A stretch of DNA of 64,000 nt from Sphingobacterium bovistauri. Lineage in GTDB: Bacteria > Bacteroidota > Bacteroidia > Sphingobacteriales > Sphingobacteriaceae. The position numbers and the translations under genes were made by a program. Of this stretch, positions 63,169 to 64,000 are shown one piece after another. The stretch's first letter is position 1. Each line of letters opens with the position of its first letter. Below the pieces are notes generated by a model, which had not been told where the DNA came from, made no database searches, and was given only the letters and a program-made list of their open reading frames with translations. The stretch lies in contig NZ_JADEYP010000002.1 in the NCBI RefSeq assembly GCF_020295405.1, forward strand, positions 124,001 through 188,000, read 5' to 3'.

Positions 63169-64000
63169 TTATAGTGAAGTTTTTGGAGCAGCTGAACGAA
63201 TTTCTTTGCTTGCTTGGTCTTCATATTGTTTGAAATTATTGACAAATAAATTAGCTAATGCTAAAGCTTGTTTGTCATAAGCTTCGGTATCCAACCAAGT
63301 TGTTCTTGGGTTTAAAACCTCTGGTGGTACACCAGGGCATGATTGTGGTTTCAATACTCCGAATATTACATGAGGCACATATTCCACATGATCTAAATCG
63401 CCGCGCATTGCTGCATTAATCATAGCGCGTGTGTATTTTAAGTTCATGCGTTTACCCTCTCCGTATTTTCCTCCAGTCCATCCTGTATTAATTAACCAAA
63501 CATTAACTTCAGGATGTTGTTCTAATTTTTTACCTAATAATTCAGCATACTGCGTAGGATGTAAGGGTAAGAATACTCGACCAAAACACGCTGAAAATGT
63601 AGTTTGTGGCTCTGTAATACCCACTTCTGTTCCAGCTACCTTTGCAGTATAACCAGAAATAAAGTGATACATCGCTTGTTCTTTTGTCAATTTTGAAATT
63701 GGAGGTAGTATTCCAAATGCATCACAAGTCAAGAAAAATATGTTTTTTGGGATTGCGCCTAATGAAGGTTGTTTAGCATTTGGGATATAATCAATAGGGT
63801 AAGCAACACGTGTATTTTCCGTTAATGTAGTATTTGTGAAGTCAACAATATTTGTACCAGCAAAGAAATTTACATTTTCTAATAAAGCGCCAGGTTTTAT
63901 CGCGCCGTAAATTTCTGGTTCTTTTTCTGCGCTGAGGTCTACTACTTTAGCATAACAACCACCTTCAAAATTGAAGACTGAATTGTCTGTCCAACCATGT
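63169..64000 (-). CDS. pckA: Phosphoenolpyruvate carboxykinase (ATP), 3' part
   Basis: The frame runs from the stop at 63169 to the right edge without a stop; about 277 C-terminal codons are seen and the start lies outside. The ATP-type PEPCK motifs in order are [14 protein letters not shown] (at the right edge), [36 protein letters not shown], and [21 protein letters not shown]. It converts oxaloacetate and ATP to PEP, CO2 and ADP in gluconeogenesis. It faces the respiratory operon across a bidirectional terminator. Nothing suggests truncation of the gene itself. Confidence 0.97.
   Translation of the reverse strand, partial: HGWTDNSVFNFEGGCYAKVVDLSAEKEPEIYGAIKPGALLENVNFFAGTNIVDFTNTTLTENTRVAYPIDYIPNAKQPSLGAIPKNIFFLTCDAFGILPPISKLTKEQAMYHFISGYTAKVAGTEVGITEPQTTFSACFGRVFLPLHPTQYAELLGKKLEQHPEVNVWLINTGWTGGKYGEGKRMNLKYTRAMINAAMRGDLDHVEYVPHVIFGVLKPQSCPGVPPEVLNPRTTWLDTEAYDKQALALANLFVNNFKQYEDQASKEIRSAAPKTSL

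Overview
The window is chromosomal DNA from a low-GC member of the Bacteroidota, most likely Sphingobacteriaceae (Sphingobacterium or Pedobacter-like). The evidence is three SusC/SusD pairs, many lipoproteins with Bacteroidota-style lipoboxes, a GldB homologue, an Alternative Complex III operon, and promoter elements of the TAnnTTTG type. I saw no rRNA, tRNA, CRISPR array, insertion sequence or phage gene.

Region 1 (1-31221, all + strand) is a polysaccharide utilization locus (PUL) that runs off the left edge. It opens with a truncated DUF4450-like protein, a six-hairpin-glycosidase-like lipoprotein and a GH105/GH88-type unsaturated uronyl hydrolase. After a terminator come a PL1-type pectate lyase, a four-repeat fasciclin (FAS1) lipoprotein, SusC/D pair 1, two more FAS1 lipoproteins, SusC/D pair 2, SusC/D pair 3, a GDSL/SASA-type carbohydrate esterase and a second GH105. 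Lyase, unsaturated-uronyl hydrolases and deacetylase together point to acetylated pectin or rhamnogalacturonan as substrate. A tandem 7-bp repeat (CAGGATA, 10-bp period) lies upstream of both the lyase gene and the third SusC and may be a shared operator.

Region 2 (31234-45774) holds mostly housekeeping genes in short transcription units: a DUF4136 lipoprotein, nadE, an outer-membrane beta-barrel, gldB, two FKBP-type lipoproteins, and a putative metal-uptake set (His-rich membrane protein, CxxC-bearing TonB receptor, thioredoxin-like protein). Then come panD and panC, a GT5 N-domain-only glycogen synthase relative, a DUF493 protein, a GH92 alpha-mannosidase divergent from a LacI-type regulator, and a lipoprotein MsrB. 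Many units end in very long perfect hairpins that overlap stop codons.

Region 3 (46079-63105, all + strand) is one long respiratory gene cluster. It holds Alternative Complex III (actA-actF, quinol to cytochrome c/oxidase), the A1-type cytochrome c oxidase (coxB, coxA, two subunit III genes, a subunit IV), heme A synthesis (ctaA, ctaB), a cysteine-less Sco-like protein, a DUF420 membrane protein and a small conserved protein of unknown function. The layout suggests co-production of an ACIII-aa3 oxidase assembly. The 3' part of pckA (ATP-type PEP carboxykinase) runs off the right edge on the - strand.

Part 2 highlights the FAS1/SusCD interleaving, the repeated operator-like motif, two hydrolases of unclear family, the Sco-like protein without copper cysteines, the degenerate glycogen synthase, the metal-uptake locus, and the unusual terminator palindromes.
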